Shown: positions 1-11,200, counted from the first letter of the stretch. The stretch is 64,000 nucleotides of DNA from Macquaria australasica (GCA_005408345.1 SEMN01000325.1:496001-560000), one strand, 5' to 3'. A program made the numbers and translations. The notes: generated by a model not told the origin, from the letters alone.

Positions 1-1138
1 AGTACAACGAAGTACTTTAACCTTTGAGTCCACCATCCTGCTAATGGAGTACCTCTACCACTCCTACTACTTAGATTTCTCTAACATTTTGAATGCCTGA
101 CTTTTACTTGTTTTACAGTTTTACACTGTGGTAGTGCAATGTGAATAATTCTTCAACAAATGACAAGCAAGAACAGTTTTGATGACTAAATTCTAAAACA
201 AATTAAGGCAACAGTACAGGTACAGTGTTTTGGTAACTCAAGCAAAATGTAAGACAGCAGGTGGATTTTCTTACAGCAGGGAAATGACCTGAAACCAATT
301 GCTGCCTGGAAGGAAGGAAGCATTCCAAATCTGTGTTTTGTAAAGTGGTTGGCAGCAGTTTAAAGTACAGCCAATGAAGAATTAACAGCCTAAAATGTGT
401 AAAAACATTATTATGGTTCCTGTGCTTCCTGTGACATACCATCCATGTAGCATCAGTGGGAAATGAACCCATAGCCCCAGCAGTGTTAGTCCCATCCTCT
501 ACTCAACTTGCCAACCTTGTTTCTACAGCAGCACTCACCTTGGACGACGGCAGCAGGGTAGCCAGCTTTGAATCACTGGGTTTCCAGGTACGGATGTTTC
601 TATGATGGATGTTTCTGTGAAATACTTATTTCCCAGACTGACCAATCACAGCTCACATAGACCCTGACTAGACCAATCACAACTATGTGCAAAACCTAGT
701 TGCAGAGATCCTGCCACTTATGACATTCCCAAGGTCGCAGGACACCCACCCCTCCTCTCTGTCTCTCTCCTCCTCTGTCTCCCCAGTCATCTTAATTGCA
801 CGAGCAGCTATGCAAAGCAGAGTTTTAGACTTAGCTCTGAAGGGAGCAGATTCAGGTGATAGTTGTCTGTAGGTTCGTCACTATGAGCGACCCCTTTCAC
901 ATTGTCATTTGATACGTTGTAATAAAAAAGTTAATTATAGACGCTTTAAACATAGGCTTACCACTGGCTAACATTAGCCTGACAGATAAGAACACACAAC
1001 ATAGAACTACAACAACCTTTGAGTTACTGGGAGTCTCTTCTGGTAGAGGTGACCCACTTCACACTTCCAGCTCCTGGACTGGTCTGTCCACTGAAAGTAC
1101 AAAGAACAAACTTTTATCAACCCTCCATCAAACCTATT
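1..1138. other. Anonymous array DNA, no gene recognised
   Basis: Present in all three units (B 21953-23088, C 45528-46663). Small open frames here, such as 203-472 on the minus strand, accumulate substitutions and indels without keeping frame and have no family signature, so I do not call them genes. A good minus-strand donor context (CATCCAAG followed by gtgagt in unit C near 46053) hints at an old transposon exon, but nothing more can be supported. Confidence 0.5.
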
Positions 1139-1650
1139 CAATTCAGTTCAATTCAGTTTTATTTATATAGCGCCATATCATAACAAAGTTATCTCAGGGC
1201 ACTTTTTCGAATAGAGCAAGTCTAGACCGACTCTTTATATTTACAGAGACCCAACAGTTCCCACCATGAGCAAGCACTATGCGACAGTGGCAAGGAAAAA
1301 CTCCCTTTTAACAGGTAGAAACCTCGAGCAGAACCAGGCTCAAGGTGGGCGGTCATCTGCCTCGACCGGTTGGGTTGAAGGGGGAAGGGGGGAGCGGGAG
1401 AGAGAGAGCAGGAGGAAAGAGAACATACAGCAGCTCAATACAGCATAGATATGGTAATGGCATTGATGTTAACACCAACGGAAACAACACTAAGAGCAAC
1501 ATTATAATAGCAATACTAATAACAACAGCAACAACAGCAATAGCAGCAGCGGGTGCAGAGCAGGAGCACGGGGGCAGCAGGCGGCAGCAACCACAGACCC
1601 AGACTCTACAGCTCCAGAGGCAGAAATACCTGCAGAAAGCAACAGAAGGG

Positions 1651-1682
<32 letters not shown>

Positions 1683-1821
1683 ACCCAACTATGGGAAGAA
1701 GTTGAATTAATAACAAGCATTGATGGGATATGAGGGCGTACAGATGGAGAGGAAGAGGAGGAGAAAGGAGCTCAGTACATCATAGGAAGTCCTCCGGCAG
1801 TCTAGGCCTATAGCAGCATAA
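1139..1821 (-). mobile_element. L2-type LINE, 3' end insertion (unit A only)
   Basis: Reads, on the minus strand, as the 3' untranslated end of the same L2 family seen complete at 2863-4925, including the GA-rich stretch and the terminal ggcgctatataaataaaac followed by GAATT repeats. It sits between two copies of CTATT (1134-1138 and 1822-1826), whereas units B and C have a single CTATT at the matching site (near 23083 and 46658). It is therefore a 5'-truncated insertion that happened in A after the copies separated. Open frames inside it only reflect low-complexity sequence. Confidence 0.88.
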
Positions 1822-1826
1822 CTATT

Positions 1827-2862
1827 GTCTTCCTGCAACAACTCAACCTCTTCCGAGATTTCATAGCGAGACTTTTCCTTGAGCAAGACTTTGTTTCTGG
1901 TTAAACAAAAAGGATCTTACTCTTTAGTCAACAGTCAGTCTCTGTAGGGATCCTTTCCATAATGTTGTCAGACACTTAGAATAACAGTCTGAGCCTGTCA
2001 GTGGCAAAACAAGCACTTTTAGCGGACGTACTTTTCACGAGTGCAATTGCCAGCAAGGATTACATTGCAGCCATTGCAGCCCATTCGCGAATGCCGGTGG
2101 AGGCGATCTACTGGACCAGTTCCAAAACTTTTGGTACCTACTAGTCATTTAGACCCCAAACTTTGTTACTCAGTCTGTTGACCTACAGGCTTACAGTGGA
2201 GACTCATTAATGGAAAGGCGCTGTCAGAAACAAAGTAAAGGAACACATTTCATTACATGTTGCGCTAGAAAAGTTGTCCAATTCAAACTGAAGTATATTA
2301 TGTGGAGAGTATACGTAAGGTGTATAGTATACTGAACACCTGGGTGGTGAGCTCTAGACATGCACCTGCAATTAAAGAGACCAGGTTTTCTCTGTTACAA
2401 AGACTCGACAGTCAGCATCTGCCATTGTACGTTTACAGGTGAACATGTGCTAATTATCAGTAACACAAAGTACAGTTGAGGTTCATCAGAATGTCATTAG
2501 ATTTGCAGGTATTTGACCTAATAATGGTGCTAGAAATAAAGTCAGACGATCACCAATCATTACAATTCCAAATTTAAATTAAAATCCATCCAATAATTGT
2601 TGATACGTTTCACTTTGAACCAAAAGGATTAACCTACTGGTGCCACTAGATGAAACGTCAGGGGATCACCAAAGTCATTAGGATTGATTGAATGTCTTTC
2701 TGACTGTCAAAATGTGCAAAAATGTTTGGTAAGCCTTTCAATAGTTGAGATTTTTCAGTGCGGACCAAAGCAGTGGATGGCCGACAGACATTGTCATGCT
2801 TAGAGCCCCATCGATAGCGTGGCTAAAGACTGACGGCACTGGATATCCTCTGTACTGGTTTT
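1827..2862. other. Anonymous array DNA, no gene recognised
   Basis: Matches B 23088-23960 and C 46663-47750. I see no coding signature or tandem repeat. About 165 bases of it (near 1918-2082) are missing from B but present in C, so the loss is specific to B. Confidence 0.5.
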
Positions 2863-4925
2863 AATTCAATTCAATTCAGTTTTATTTATATAGCGCCATA
2901 TCATAAAAAAGTTATCTCAGGGCACTTTTTCGAATAGAGCAGGTCTAGACCGACTCTTTATATTTACAGAGACCCAACAGTTCCCACCATGAGCAAGCAC
3001 TATGCGACAGTGGCAAGGAAAACTCCCTTTTAACAGGTAGAAACCTCGAGCAGAACCAGGCTCAAGGTGGGCGGTCATCTGCCTCGACCGGTTGGGTTGA
3101 AGGGGAAGGGGGGAGCGGGAGAGAGAGAGCAGGAGGAAAGAGAACATACAGCAGCTCAATACAGCATAGATATGGTAATGGCATTGATGTTAACACCAAC
3201 AGAAACAACACTAAGAGCAACACTATAATAGCAATACTAATAACAAGAGCAACAACAGCAATAGCAGCAGCGGGTGCAGAGCAGGAACACAGGGGCAGCA
3301 GGCGGCAGCAACCACAGACCCAGACCCCACAGCTCCGGAGGCAGAAATACCTGCAGAAAGCAACAGAAGGGGAGAGAGAGAGAGAGGAGAGAAAGCACAC
3401 AACTACGGGAAGAAGTTGAATTAATAACAACCATTGATGGGATATGAGGGCGCACAGATGGAGAGGAAGAGGAGGAGAAAGGAGCTCAGTGCATCATAGG
3501 AAGTCCCCCGGCAGTCTAGGCCTATAGCAGCATAACTAAGGGTGGCTCAGGGGTCACCTGAGTCAGCCCTACTATAAGCTTTATCAAAGAGGAAAGTCTT
3601 AAGCCTACTCTTAAATGTGAGGAGGTTGTCCGCCTCCCGTACACAAACTGGGATCTGGTTCCACAGGAGAGAGCTTGATAGCTGAAGGCTCTGGCTCCCA
3701 TTCTACTTTTAGAGACTCTAGGAACCACAAGGAACCCTGCATTCTGGGAGCGCAGTGCTCTAGTGGGGTAATAGGGTACTATGAGCTCTTTAAGATATGA
3801 TGGTGCCTGACCATTTAGGGCTTTGAAGGTGAGGAGAAGGATTTTAAATTCTATTCTGGATTTTACAGGGAGCCAGTGTAGAGAAGCTAATATTGGAGAA
3901 ATATGTTCTCTTTTTCTGGTTCTTGTCAGTAAACGTGCCGCAGCATTCTGAATCAGCTGGAGAGTCTTAAGGGATTTATTGGGGCAGCCTGATAATAGAG
4001 AGTTGCAATAGTCCAGCCTAGACGTAACAAATGCATGGACTAGTTTTTCTGCATCTTTTTGAGATAGGATGTGCCTGATTTTTGCAATGTTACGTAAATG
4101 GAAAAAGGCAGTTCTTGAAGTTTGTTTTATTTGGGAGTTAAAGGACATATCCTGATCAAAGATAACTCCAAGATTCCTTACGGTTTCGCTGGAGGCCAGG
4201 GCAATGCCATCTAGAGAAACTATATCTTTAGATAATGTGTTTCGAAGGTGTTCGGGGCCAAGTACAATAACTTCGGTTTTGTCTGAGTTTAACATCAGAA
4301 AATTGCAGGTCATCCAGGTTTTTATGTCCCCAAGGCATGCCTGAAGTTTAGCCAATTGATTGGTTTCATCTGGCTTGATCGATAAATATAATTGGGTATC
4401 ATCTGCATAACAATGAAAATGTATGGAGTGCTTCCTAATAATATTGCCTAAAGGAAGCATATACAAGGTAAATAGAATTGGTCCAAGCACAGAACCTTGT
4501 GGAACTCCGTGACTAACTTTGGCGTGCATAGAGGATTCATCAATAACGTGTACAAACTGATAACGATCTGATAAATAGGATTTAAACCAGCTTAGTGCAG
4601 TACCTTTAATGCCAATAAAATGTTCTAGTCTCTGTAATAGAATTTGATGGTCAATGGTATCGAATGCAGCACTAAGATCTAGTAAGACAAGTACAGAGAC
4701 AAGTCCTTTGTCTGATGCAATTAGAAGGTCACTTGTAACTTTCACCAGTGCTGTCTCTGTGCTATGATGCACTCTAAATCCTGACTGAAAATCCTCAAAC
4801 AGCTTGTTGTTGTGTAGAAAGTCACACAACTGATTGGCGACTGCTTTCTCAAGGACCTTAGAGAGAAAAGGAGGGTTAGATATAGGTCTATAATTTGACA
4901 AAATCCCTGGATCAAGAGTGGGCTT
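2863..4925 (-). mobile_element. L2/Maui-type LINE, 5'-truncated (unit A only)
   Basis: On the minus strand this runs from the middle of the reverse transcriptase through the C-terminal region to the 3' end with its GAATT-repeat tail (plus-strand TTCAATTCAATTCAG at 2864). The flanks GGTTTT and ACATGAAG are joined directly in unit B (23955-23970) and unit C (47745), giving clean empty sites. It is a non-LTR retrotransposon inserted by target-primed reverse transcription after A and B separated, then cut short at its 5' end. Confidence 0.9.
3522..4925 (-). pseudogene. L2 LINE reverse transcriptase, C-terminal part
   Basis: The frame contains ordered reverse transcriptase motifs: SNYRPIS near the start, FDTIDH with the first catalytic Asp, VPQGSVLGPILF, and YADDTQLY with the paired catalytic Asp residues, followed by the L2-type C-terminal region (SRLDYCNSLLSGCP, IQNAAARLLT, LHWLPV). 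This enzyme would copy LINE RNA at a nicked target site. The endonuclease and the start of the reverse transcriptase are missing, and near 3670 the frame slips so that the family ending (NQIPVCVREADNLLTFKSRL) is found in another frame. It cannot make a working protein. The L2/CR1 group assignment is from motif recall and is fairly secure. Confidence 0.88.
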
Positions 4926-5685
4926 TTTTACATGAAGTGTGCTCACCTTGGCACAGGTGTGTCAAATTAGATTGTTCATTGGTATGGGCTCTCTGAAAGT
5001 GAGAGTGCAGATATGCACTGGTCATTTTTAATCAAGTGTTGACATATTTATTATTATTATTATTAAAGATTTTTTATTTCATTATTCTCTTGAGTGACTG
5101 GAATTGGGTTTTTTATACAACATCGTAGACATATTCCTTTAAAATCTACCAGATGAACCAGCCTACAACACAGAATGTTCTGCTCTAATACACCCAGCCA
5201 TTCAAATACCTCCACGCCTCAGTGAAAGGAAACCCTGTATTTGAGAAACAAATGTGTATTTTCCCTCATTCACCTTGTCGTGTTCTCTGACATAATGTGT
5301 ATCTTTGTGTGTGTGTGCGTGTGTAGTAATATGATGTGAAGGCAGAATGCAGCACTTAGATGAACACCTATGGACAAAATGTTTTTTTCTTTTTTCTTTT
5401 TAAGATTTAGAATGTGTGTGCTCACTAGAAAGCAGATGGATTCCCCCAAAATGTCTAGACTAATCAAGTGGACCCAACATTAGAATATGGGATGCTAGAG
5501 AGCTACCATGGCGTGTCACTGGATTAAAAAAAGTAGGGGGTGGGGACAAAAATGGGATTTTGGTACGTGTCCCCCCTGTCCCTAGTGGATTTCATGCCCA
5601 AGTATAGATACAAGTCTTCATCAAAAATTGAAAGACAAACCTAAACTGGTACCTGCGTGGGCAGTAGTATAAAAGAATATTCATA
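4926..5685. other. Anonymous array DNA with a short GT repeat
   Basis: Matches B 23964-24699; C has only part of it. Contains a short TTA run (about 5049-5066) and, in A only, a GT-rich microsatellite around 5307-5325 that B lacks. The part just before 5686 probably belongs to the same LINE remnant that follows, but shows no readable domain. Confidence 0.45.
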
Positions 5686-6362
5686 TTCACAGATGGTTCA
5701 AAAGATCCTGAGACTGTGTGCACTGGTGCTACAATCTTCATTCCACAGTGTGGTAGCTGTTAAAAAAAGAACAACCGACCATCTATCAGTATGCAGTTGA
5801 ATTATTAGGAAAATTATTAGCATTACAGTGGGTGGAGGAAAACAACCAACACAGTGTGACGCCTCTGATAGTTTGTCAGCCCTTACAAATGTAAAGTCTG
5901 AGAAGTCCTCAGGCACATAGGATGTTGTGTTTGAAACCTTTCATGTACTGTTCAGACTGCATAATAGGGGTTTGGGAGTTTATTTCCTTTTGGTTCCTGC
6001 CCATGTAGGTGTGGAAGGTAATGAGGATGTAGACATATTGGCCAAACAATCGTTAAAATCACAGATAATTGGCATACAAGTTCCGTTAAACAAGGCTGAG
6101 GTCAAAACAATTAAGGAACATGCACAAAGTCTGTCAAGAATACTGGGACATCACTGACACAGAAAGACATCTTAACAACATACAAAAGCGTATGGGAGGA
6201 ATGCTGGGCAGGAACCGCAGGGAGGAACCAGTCATTACCTGTCTGAGGATAGGACTCACAGGGCTCAATCAAACACTTCACAGGATAGGCAAGCACCCAA
6301 CTGGACTGTGCACACACTGTAATCAACCACAAACTGTTGAGCATGTAACTAGATTGTACTAA
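5686..6362 (+). pseudogene. LINE RNase H-domain remnant (I/Nimb-like), unit A
   Basis: Translation gives FTDGSKDPET, the first-Asp motif of RNase H, then a stop; further on, VPAHVGVEGNEDVDILAK carries the later His and Asp of RNase H; then a region ending in a Cys/His cluster (GLCTHCNQPQTVEHV), as in the C-terminal part of I-clade LINEs. The enzyme would degrade the RNA strand of RNA-DNA hybrids during retrotransposition. Stops and a frameshift near 6118 split it into three pieces. No reverse transcriptase is attached, so this is a short relic. The same frameshift is in B but not in C. Confidence 0.75.
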
Positions 6363-6588
6363 CAACTATAATGGACAACAAATGAAGTTAATATCAGCAC
6401 TAAAGGAAGCAAAAACATAATATTACATTAGGGAGTCTGCTAGGAAAGTCCTCATGAAAAGGGCCTTAGTCTTTTAATGAACTACATAAAAGTAACAGGG
6501 TTTCTTTGGTAGTTTGTTTGTTTGCTAGATTTTCTATAGTCACCAATCACTATTCAGATGATCTAATGCCATGAATCTACACACTCCG

Positions 6589-6697
6589 ATACAGTAGGTG
6601 GCGGTATGCATCTTTAAAGTTGGTTTGCGAGCCGCCAATGAACACAAAGAAGAGGAAGACTTTGTTGCTTCGTTAGCAGTGAATACTGGACGAAAAC
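6589..6697 (+). promoter_or_regulatory. Likely PAXX promoter/5' leader derived from an interspersed repeat (copy A)
   Basis: Sequence starting acagtaggtggcggtatgc and ending just before the PAXX start codon resembles a short repeat seen in many fish genomes next to gene starts. It includes GAGCCGCCAAT (a CCAAT-box-like element) and a purine-rich stretch. No TATA box is evident. The promoter role is inferred from its position only. Confidence 0.4.
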
Positions 6698-7287
6698 ATG
6701 GCTGTGAACCAAACCTCATACTGCACTGTGTTGGATAAAAAGAGCCAGTCTAAATTCATTTGCTATACACGCAGAAAAAATGGAATATTTGATATTTGGT
6801 GAGTCGAAGGTCTGACTTGAAAATGCACATAAAAGCGACCTCAATAATGTTTCCTACTGAATGGAGAAGCCAATCTCCATTTAAAATCAGATAGTTTTGT
6901 ATTCTGGTGCTGATCAGGAAAATTACTTTTGTATTACAACATAAAACAAGACGTATACTGAATTATTGGTAGGCTCTTATTACGATGGCATACCGATTCC
7001 ACCAAGCAGCGTAAACACGACACATAATGTAGAAACTGAGAGTCGGTTATCCTCAGGTACATTTCACCACGATATATCGACTGACAGTGGGAATATAAAA
7101 GGTGAAATTAATCCCAAAAGTTATTTCTTAATATATAGACTGTATGACGAATTCAGAGTTACCCCCCAGAATCAGTAATGCATTCTTCAGTTGTATTCTC
7201 ATGGCAGTGTACGTTTGCCTGTAAGCTAGGAAACGTAATATTGCTGACTATTTAAATGCAGTTTGGATCACAAGTCTCTCCGTCTGA

Positions 7288-8047
7288 GATTTTCCGAGTT
7301 GGGAAGTCGTTTGTCCGACTTCTGTGTGTTCATGAGCTTTTAAGTCGTAATGTGGAAACAACATGGCCGCTACAAAGATGTGTTGTATTTTATTGCTCAG
7401 AGCGTTTAAACAACACGTTGATAGCTGTTTGCAGGGATCCCTTCTCTGCGGTTGGCTGAGAGTCCCAGACTTGTTGCTGCACAGTACTTGTTATCAGGGT
7501 TGATGAACTGATCTAGGTCACTCAACGTGGACAGCAACTAACGGTTACAACAAATTAAACACCATATTACAGATTACATGTGAGCAAAAAATTGATATGC
7601 AATACGTGAATTAATGAAAGTTTCTTACCATCAACCAAACATTTACTTTCGTCCGCCATGTTTCTGCGTATATGAAGTCAACTTTTGGCAAGTCGTGTAC
7701 CAAAATGTTCGCAGACTTTCAGAGTTGTTGTTCCGACTTGAGGGGGTGTTCATGTGAATTTTCCCAGTCGGGAACTCATTTTTCCAATTATTCCGACACC
7801 ACATGAATGCAAGGTTACCCTGCACCAAACAATATTTTAGTGGTTTTAGGAAATGTACTGGTGCAGCAACAAGTCAGCCAACCACAGAGAAGGGATCCCT
7901 GCAAACAGCTATCAACGTGTTGTTTAAACGCTCTGAGCAATAAAATACAACACATCTTCTTTGTAGCGGCCATGTTGTTTCCACATTACGACTTAAAAGC
8001 TCATGAACACACAGAAGTCGGAAGAACAACTTCCTAACTCGGAAAAT
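7288..8047. mobile_element. Foldback/MITE-like element in PAXX intron 1 (copy A)
   Basis: Two arms of about 190-200 bp (7288-7487 and 7857-8047) are inverted copies of each other: ATTTTCCGAGTTGGGAAG at the outer left is answered by CTTCCTAACTCGGAAAAT at the outer right, and GATCCCTTCTCTG is mirrored by CAGAGAAGGGATC. The ~370-bp centre includes, on the minus strand, a small ATG exon-like piece (about 7628-7660) ending at a gtaag donor. No transposase is readable. It is probably a non-autonomous DNA transposon with long inverted ends. Confidence 0.75.
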
Positions 8048-8867
8048 GGGACCATCCAAGGAGCACTTGAATGCAGCATGAGGTACAGGGGAGGACACAA
8101 TAACATGAATGCATGCAATAGAGGGTAATGAGTCCAATCCCACGTCCCTCCAAGAGATTATACTTTTCTGAAGGCCATGTCATGTCATGTCAGGTCATGT
8201 CTGCCTCACCTTTCAAAATCATTTCATTTTTGTCCCCCACGACTTTTACAGTTTGACTTTGATTTACTCACTACAATGTCTCTAAACAGTGTCCTTTGGC
8301 TGTCCAGCTGCCAAGATCCAGGAGAGAGGAGTTGATAAAAATGTTGATATGCTCATCTGGGTTTACTTCAGTTGTTACCGCATACTGCACTTTGTTGACA
8401 TTGTTTGCCCCACATTTTGTCTCTCAGGCTATATACAGGCTTGAGGACACCAAGGTTATGTCCTTAGTATTATGCTGGAAATTTGGGGGTTTTTAGTGAC
8501 CTGAAAAGGATTTTACATTCTACTACTACTACATACAAATTACCAATGGTGGATTTCAAAGGCCTTTTCTGATATTTTTAGACTAATGATCTCTAAATTT
8601 GATAGCTTTTAGACTATATACTTGAATTAAAAAATGATGAAAATATTTAGTATTTCTCCCCCCAGAATTATATCCTGGCTTTAGAACACATTTAGGGAGA
8701 GAGCATTTACAGAAAATATGATTGAACAGTGAAATGATTGATCTAGAAAAGGCAACATTTTCTGAAGAAAATTTAAGCACGCTTACTTACACTGAAAATT
8801 GCAGGTGCAGACACTGTAAACAGGTCAACATACCTTAAAATTTCCTTTTTTTGCATGTGAGATGTAT

Positions 8868-8992
8868 GGGAGCTGAAGTTGAACGTCAACTGTTTAATGC
8901 AGTTGAAGTGTCACTTGAAGTTAAAAAACTGAAAGGGTTTGAAGTGTCGAAGTGTAAGAGCTGAAACCAGTTGAAATTAGTTGAAGTTGGCC
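8868..8992. repeat. Degenerate GAAGTTGAA-type minisatellite, left part
   Basis: Imperfect reiterations of units like GCTGAAGTTGAA and GTTGAAGTGTCA. It continues at 11279-11490 after a nested Tc1, L2 tail and LINE fragment, indicating that these inserted into or beside one repeat tract. The intron stretch 8160-8867 before it shows nothing else. Confidence 0.6.
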
Positions 8993-9112
8993 ACGTATGG
9001 GGGCTATAGGGAAAATGAGGGGAGGTTGAATCTGCTTCTACATAAACAAAGGTTGGTGTGCAGATGTCACAGTGTTAAGGAAAACATGAACTCCTCACTT
9101 ATAGACCATATA

Positions 9113-10791
9113 CAGTGGGGCAAAAAAGTATTTAGTCAGCCACCAATTGTGCAAGTTCTCCCACTTAAAAAGATGAGAGAGGCCTGTAATTTTCATCATA
9201 GGTACACTTCAACTATAAGAGACAGAATGGGGGGAAAGAATCCAGGAAATCACATTGTAGGATTTTTTATGAATTAATTGGTAAATTCCTCGGTAAAATA
9301 AGTATTTGGTCACCTACAAACAAGCAAGATTTCTGGCTCTCACAGACCTGTAACTTCTTCTTTAAGAGGTTCCTCTGTCCTCCACTCGTTACCTGTATTA
9401 ATGGCACCTGTTTGAACTCGTTATCAGTATAAAAGACACCTGTCCACAACCTCAAACAGTCAGACTCCAAACTCCACTATGGCCAAGACCAAAGAGCTGT
9501 CAAAGGACACCAGAAACAAAATTGTAGACCTGCACCAGGCTGGGAAGACTGAATCTGCAATAGCCAAGACCAAAGAGCTGTCAAAGGACACCAGAAACAA
9601 AATTGTAGACCTGCACCAGGCTGGGAAGACTGAATCTGCAATAGGTAAGCAGCTTGGTGTGAAGAAATCAACTGTGGGAGCAATTATTATAAAATGGAAG
9701 ACATACAAGACCACTGATCATCTTCCTCGATCTGGGGCTCCACGCAAGATCTCACCCCGTGGGGTCAAAATGATCATGAGAACGGTGAGCAAAAATCCCA
9801 GAACCACACGGGGGGACCTAGTGAATGACCTGCAGAGAGCTGGGACCAAAGTAACAAAGGCTACCATCAGTAACACACTACGCCGCCAGGGACTCAAATC
9901 CTGCAGTGCCAGACGTGTCCCCCTGCTTAAGCCAGTACATGTCCAGGCCCGTCTGAAGTTTGCTAGAGAGCATTTGGATGATCCAGAAGAGGATTGGGAG
10001 AATGTCATATGGTCAGATGAAACCAAAATAGAACTTTTTGGTAAAAATTCAACTTGTCGTGTTTGGAGGAGACAGAATGCTGAGTTGCAGCCAAACACCA
10101 TACCTACTGTGAAGCATGGGGGTGGAAACATCATGCTTTACGGCTGTTTTTCTGCAAAGGGACCAGGACGACTGATCCGCGTAAAGGAAAGAATGAATGG
10201 GGCCATGTATCGTGAGATTTTGAGTGAAAACCTCCTTCCATCAGCAAGGGCATTGAAGATGAAATGTGGCTGGGTCTTTCAGCATGACAATGATCCCAAA
10301 CACACCGCCCGGGCAACGAAGGAGTGGCTTCATAAGAAGCATTTCAAGGTCCTGGAGTGGCCTAGCAGGTCTCCAGATCTCAACCCCACAGAAAATCTTT
10401 GGAGGGAGTTGAAAGTCCGTGTTGCCCAGCGACAGCCCCAAAACATCACTGCTCTAGAGGAGATCTGCATGGAGGAATGGGCCAAAATACCAGCAACAGT
10501 GTGTGAAAACCTTGTGAAGACTTACAGAAAACGTTTGACCTCTGTCATTGCCAACAAAGGGTATATAACAAAGTATTGAGATGAACTTTTGTTATTGACC
10601 AAATACTTATTTTCTACCATAATTTGCAAATAAATTCTTTAAAAATCAGACAATGTGATTTTCTGGATTTTTTTTTTCTCATTCTGTCTCTCATAGTTGA
10701 AGTGTACCTATGATGAAAATTGGAGACCTCATCTTTTAAGTGGGAGAACTTGCACAATTGGTGGCTGACTAAATACTTTTTTGCCCCACTG
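9113..10791 (+). mobile_element. Tc1/mariner transposon, full length (copy A)
   Basis: 1679 bp, starting CAGTGGGGCAAAAAAGTATT and ending in its inverted form, with TA on each side (9111-9112 and 10792-10793), the target duplication of this superfamily. Long inner inverted repeats (AAGTTCTCCCACTTAAAA left, mirrored right) and one intact transposase frame lie between. The same element sits at the same place in unit B, so it inserted before the duplication. The ends match a widespread fish Tc1 group. Confidence 0.95.
9479..10579 (+). CDS. Tc1 transposase with duplicated N-terminal segment (copy A)
   Basis: 366 residues in one open frame. The enzyme cuts and rejoins its own transposon ends at TA sites in the nucleus. 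The N-terminal helix-turn-helix region starts MAKTKELSKDTRNKIVDL and is directly repeated: residues 2-28 occur again at 29-55 (an 81-bp in-frame tandem duplication), making the protein 27 residues longer than usual for this group. The catalytic domain has WSDETKIELF with the first Asp, QHDNDPKHTA with the second, and SPDLNPTENLW with the Glu; I count 34 residues between the second Asp and the Glu, the classic DD34E layout. Family members more often have LNPIENLW and MLWGC where this has LNPTENLW and MLYGC. The start is the first ATG after the 5' leader. Whether the altered N-terminus still binds the ends is unknown. Confidence 0.92.
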   Translation: MAKTKELSKDTRNKIVDLHQAGKTESAIAKTKELSKDTRNKIVDLHQAGKTESAIGKQLGVKKSTVGAIIIKWKTYKTTDHLPRSGAPRKISPRGVKMIMRTVSKNPRTTRGDLVNDLQRAGTKVTKATISNTLRRQGLKSCSARRVPLLKPVHVQARLKFAREHLDDPEEDWENVIWSDETKIELFGKNSTCRVWRRQNAELQPNTIPTVKHGGGNIMLYGCFSAKGPGRLIRVKERMNGAMYREILSENLLPSARALKMKCGWVFQHDNDPKHTARATKEWLHKKHFKVLEWPSRSPDLNPTENLWRELKVRVAQRQPQNITALEEICMEEWAKIPATVCENLVKTYRKRLTSVIANKGYITKY

Positions 10792-10863
10792 TACATTAAC
10801 TGCAAACGTTTTATTCACAGCGGGAGTTTTCCTCCTTTATTCTGGTTCTTTATTCAGTGGGAA

Positions 10864-10975
10864 TTGTTGGGTCTCTGTAAATATAAAGAGTCGGTCTAGA
10901 CCTGCTCTTTATGAAAAGTGCCGTGAGAACTTTGTTATGATTTGGCGCTATATAAATAAAACTGAATTGAATTGG
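10864..10975 (+). mobile_element. L2 3' tail fragment
   Basis: Plus-strand copy of the L2 3' end: GTTGGGTCTCTGTAAATATA, then ggcgctatataaataaaac and a GAATT tail. Shared with unit B (30812-30923), so it predates the duplication. Confidence 0.8.
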
Positions 10976-10978
10976 TTG

Positions 10979-11200
10979 GTGACGTTTACATCCCACCTCA
11001 GGCTTGTGTTGGTGCATATCCCTGCTCATTGTTCATGGGGACTTTAACAGAGCAAACCCCAGCCATGAACTGCCAAAATACAGACGGCACATTAAGCGTC
11101 CCACCAGGGATAAAAACACACCGGACCATTGCTACATCATATTAAAGGATGCCTATCGCTCTGTCCCTCGTGCAGCTTTAGGCCTCTCTGATCATGAAAA
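10979..11200 (+). pseudogene. LINE endonuclease-domain fragment
   Basis: Broken frames give GDFNRANPSHELPKYRRHI and the ending GLSDH, the conserved GDFN and SDH motifs of the apurinic-type endonuclease that nicks target DNA in non-LTR retrotransposons, with the THDHCY-like middle of Rex1-type fish LINEs (here NTPDHCY). Only about 70 residues remain and the frame slips near 11035. Same fragment in B at 30927-31148. Confidence 0.7.

Noticed and set aside
203..472. Minus-strand open frame repeated in all three units (B 22152-22424, C 45715-45987)
   Set aside because: Conservation is explained by the duplication itself. Changes between copies fall at all codon positions, with frame-affecting indels and no family motif.
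1345..1710. Open frames with runs of Ser/Leu or Arg/Glu (also 3062-3430 and 37719-38093)
   Set aside because: They are the GA-rich 3' untranslated part of L2 insertions; low-complexity sequence stays open by chance.
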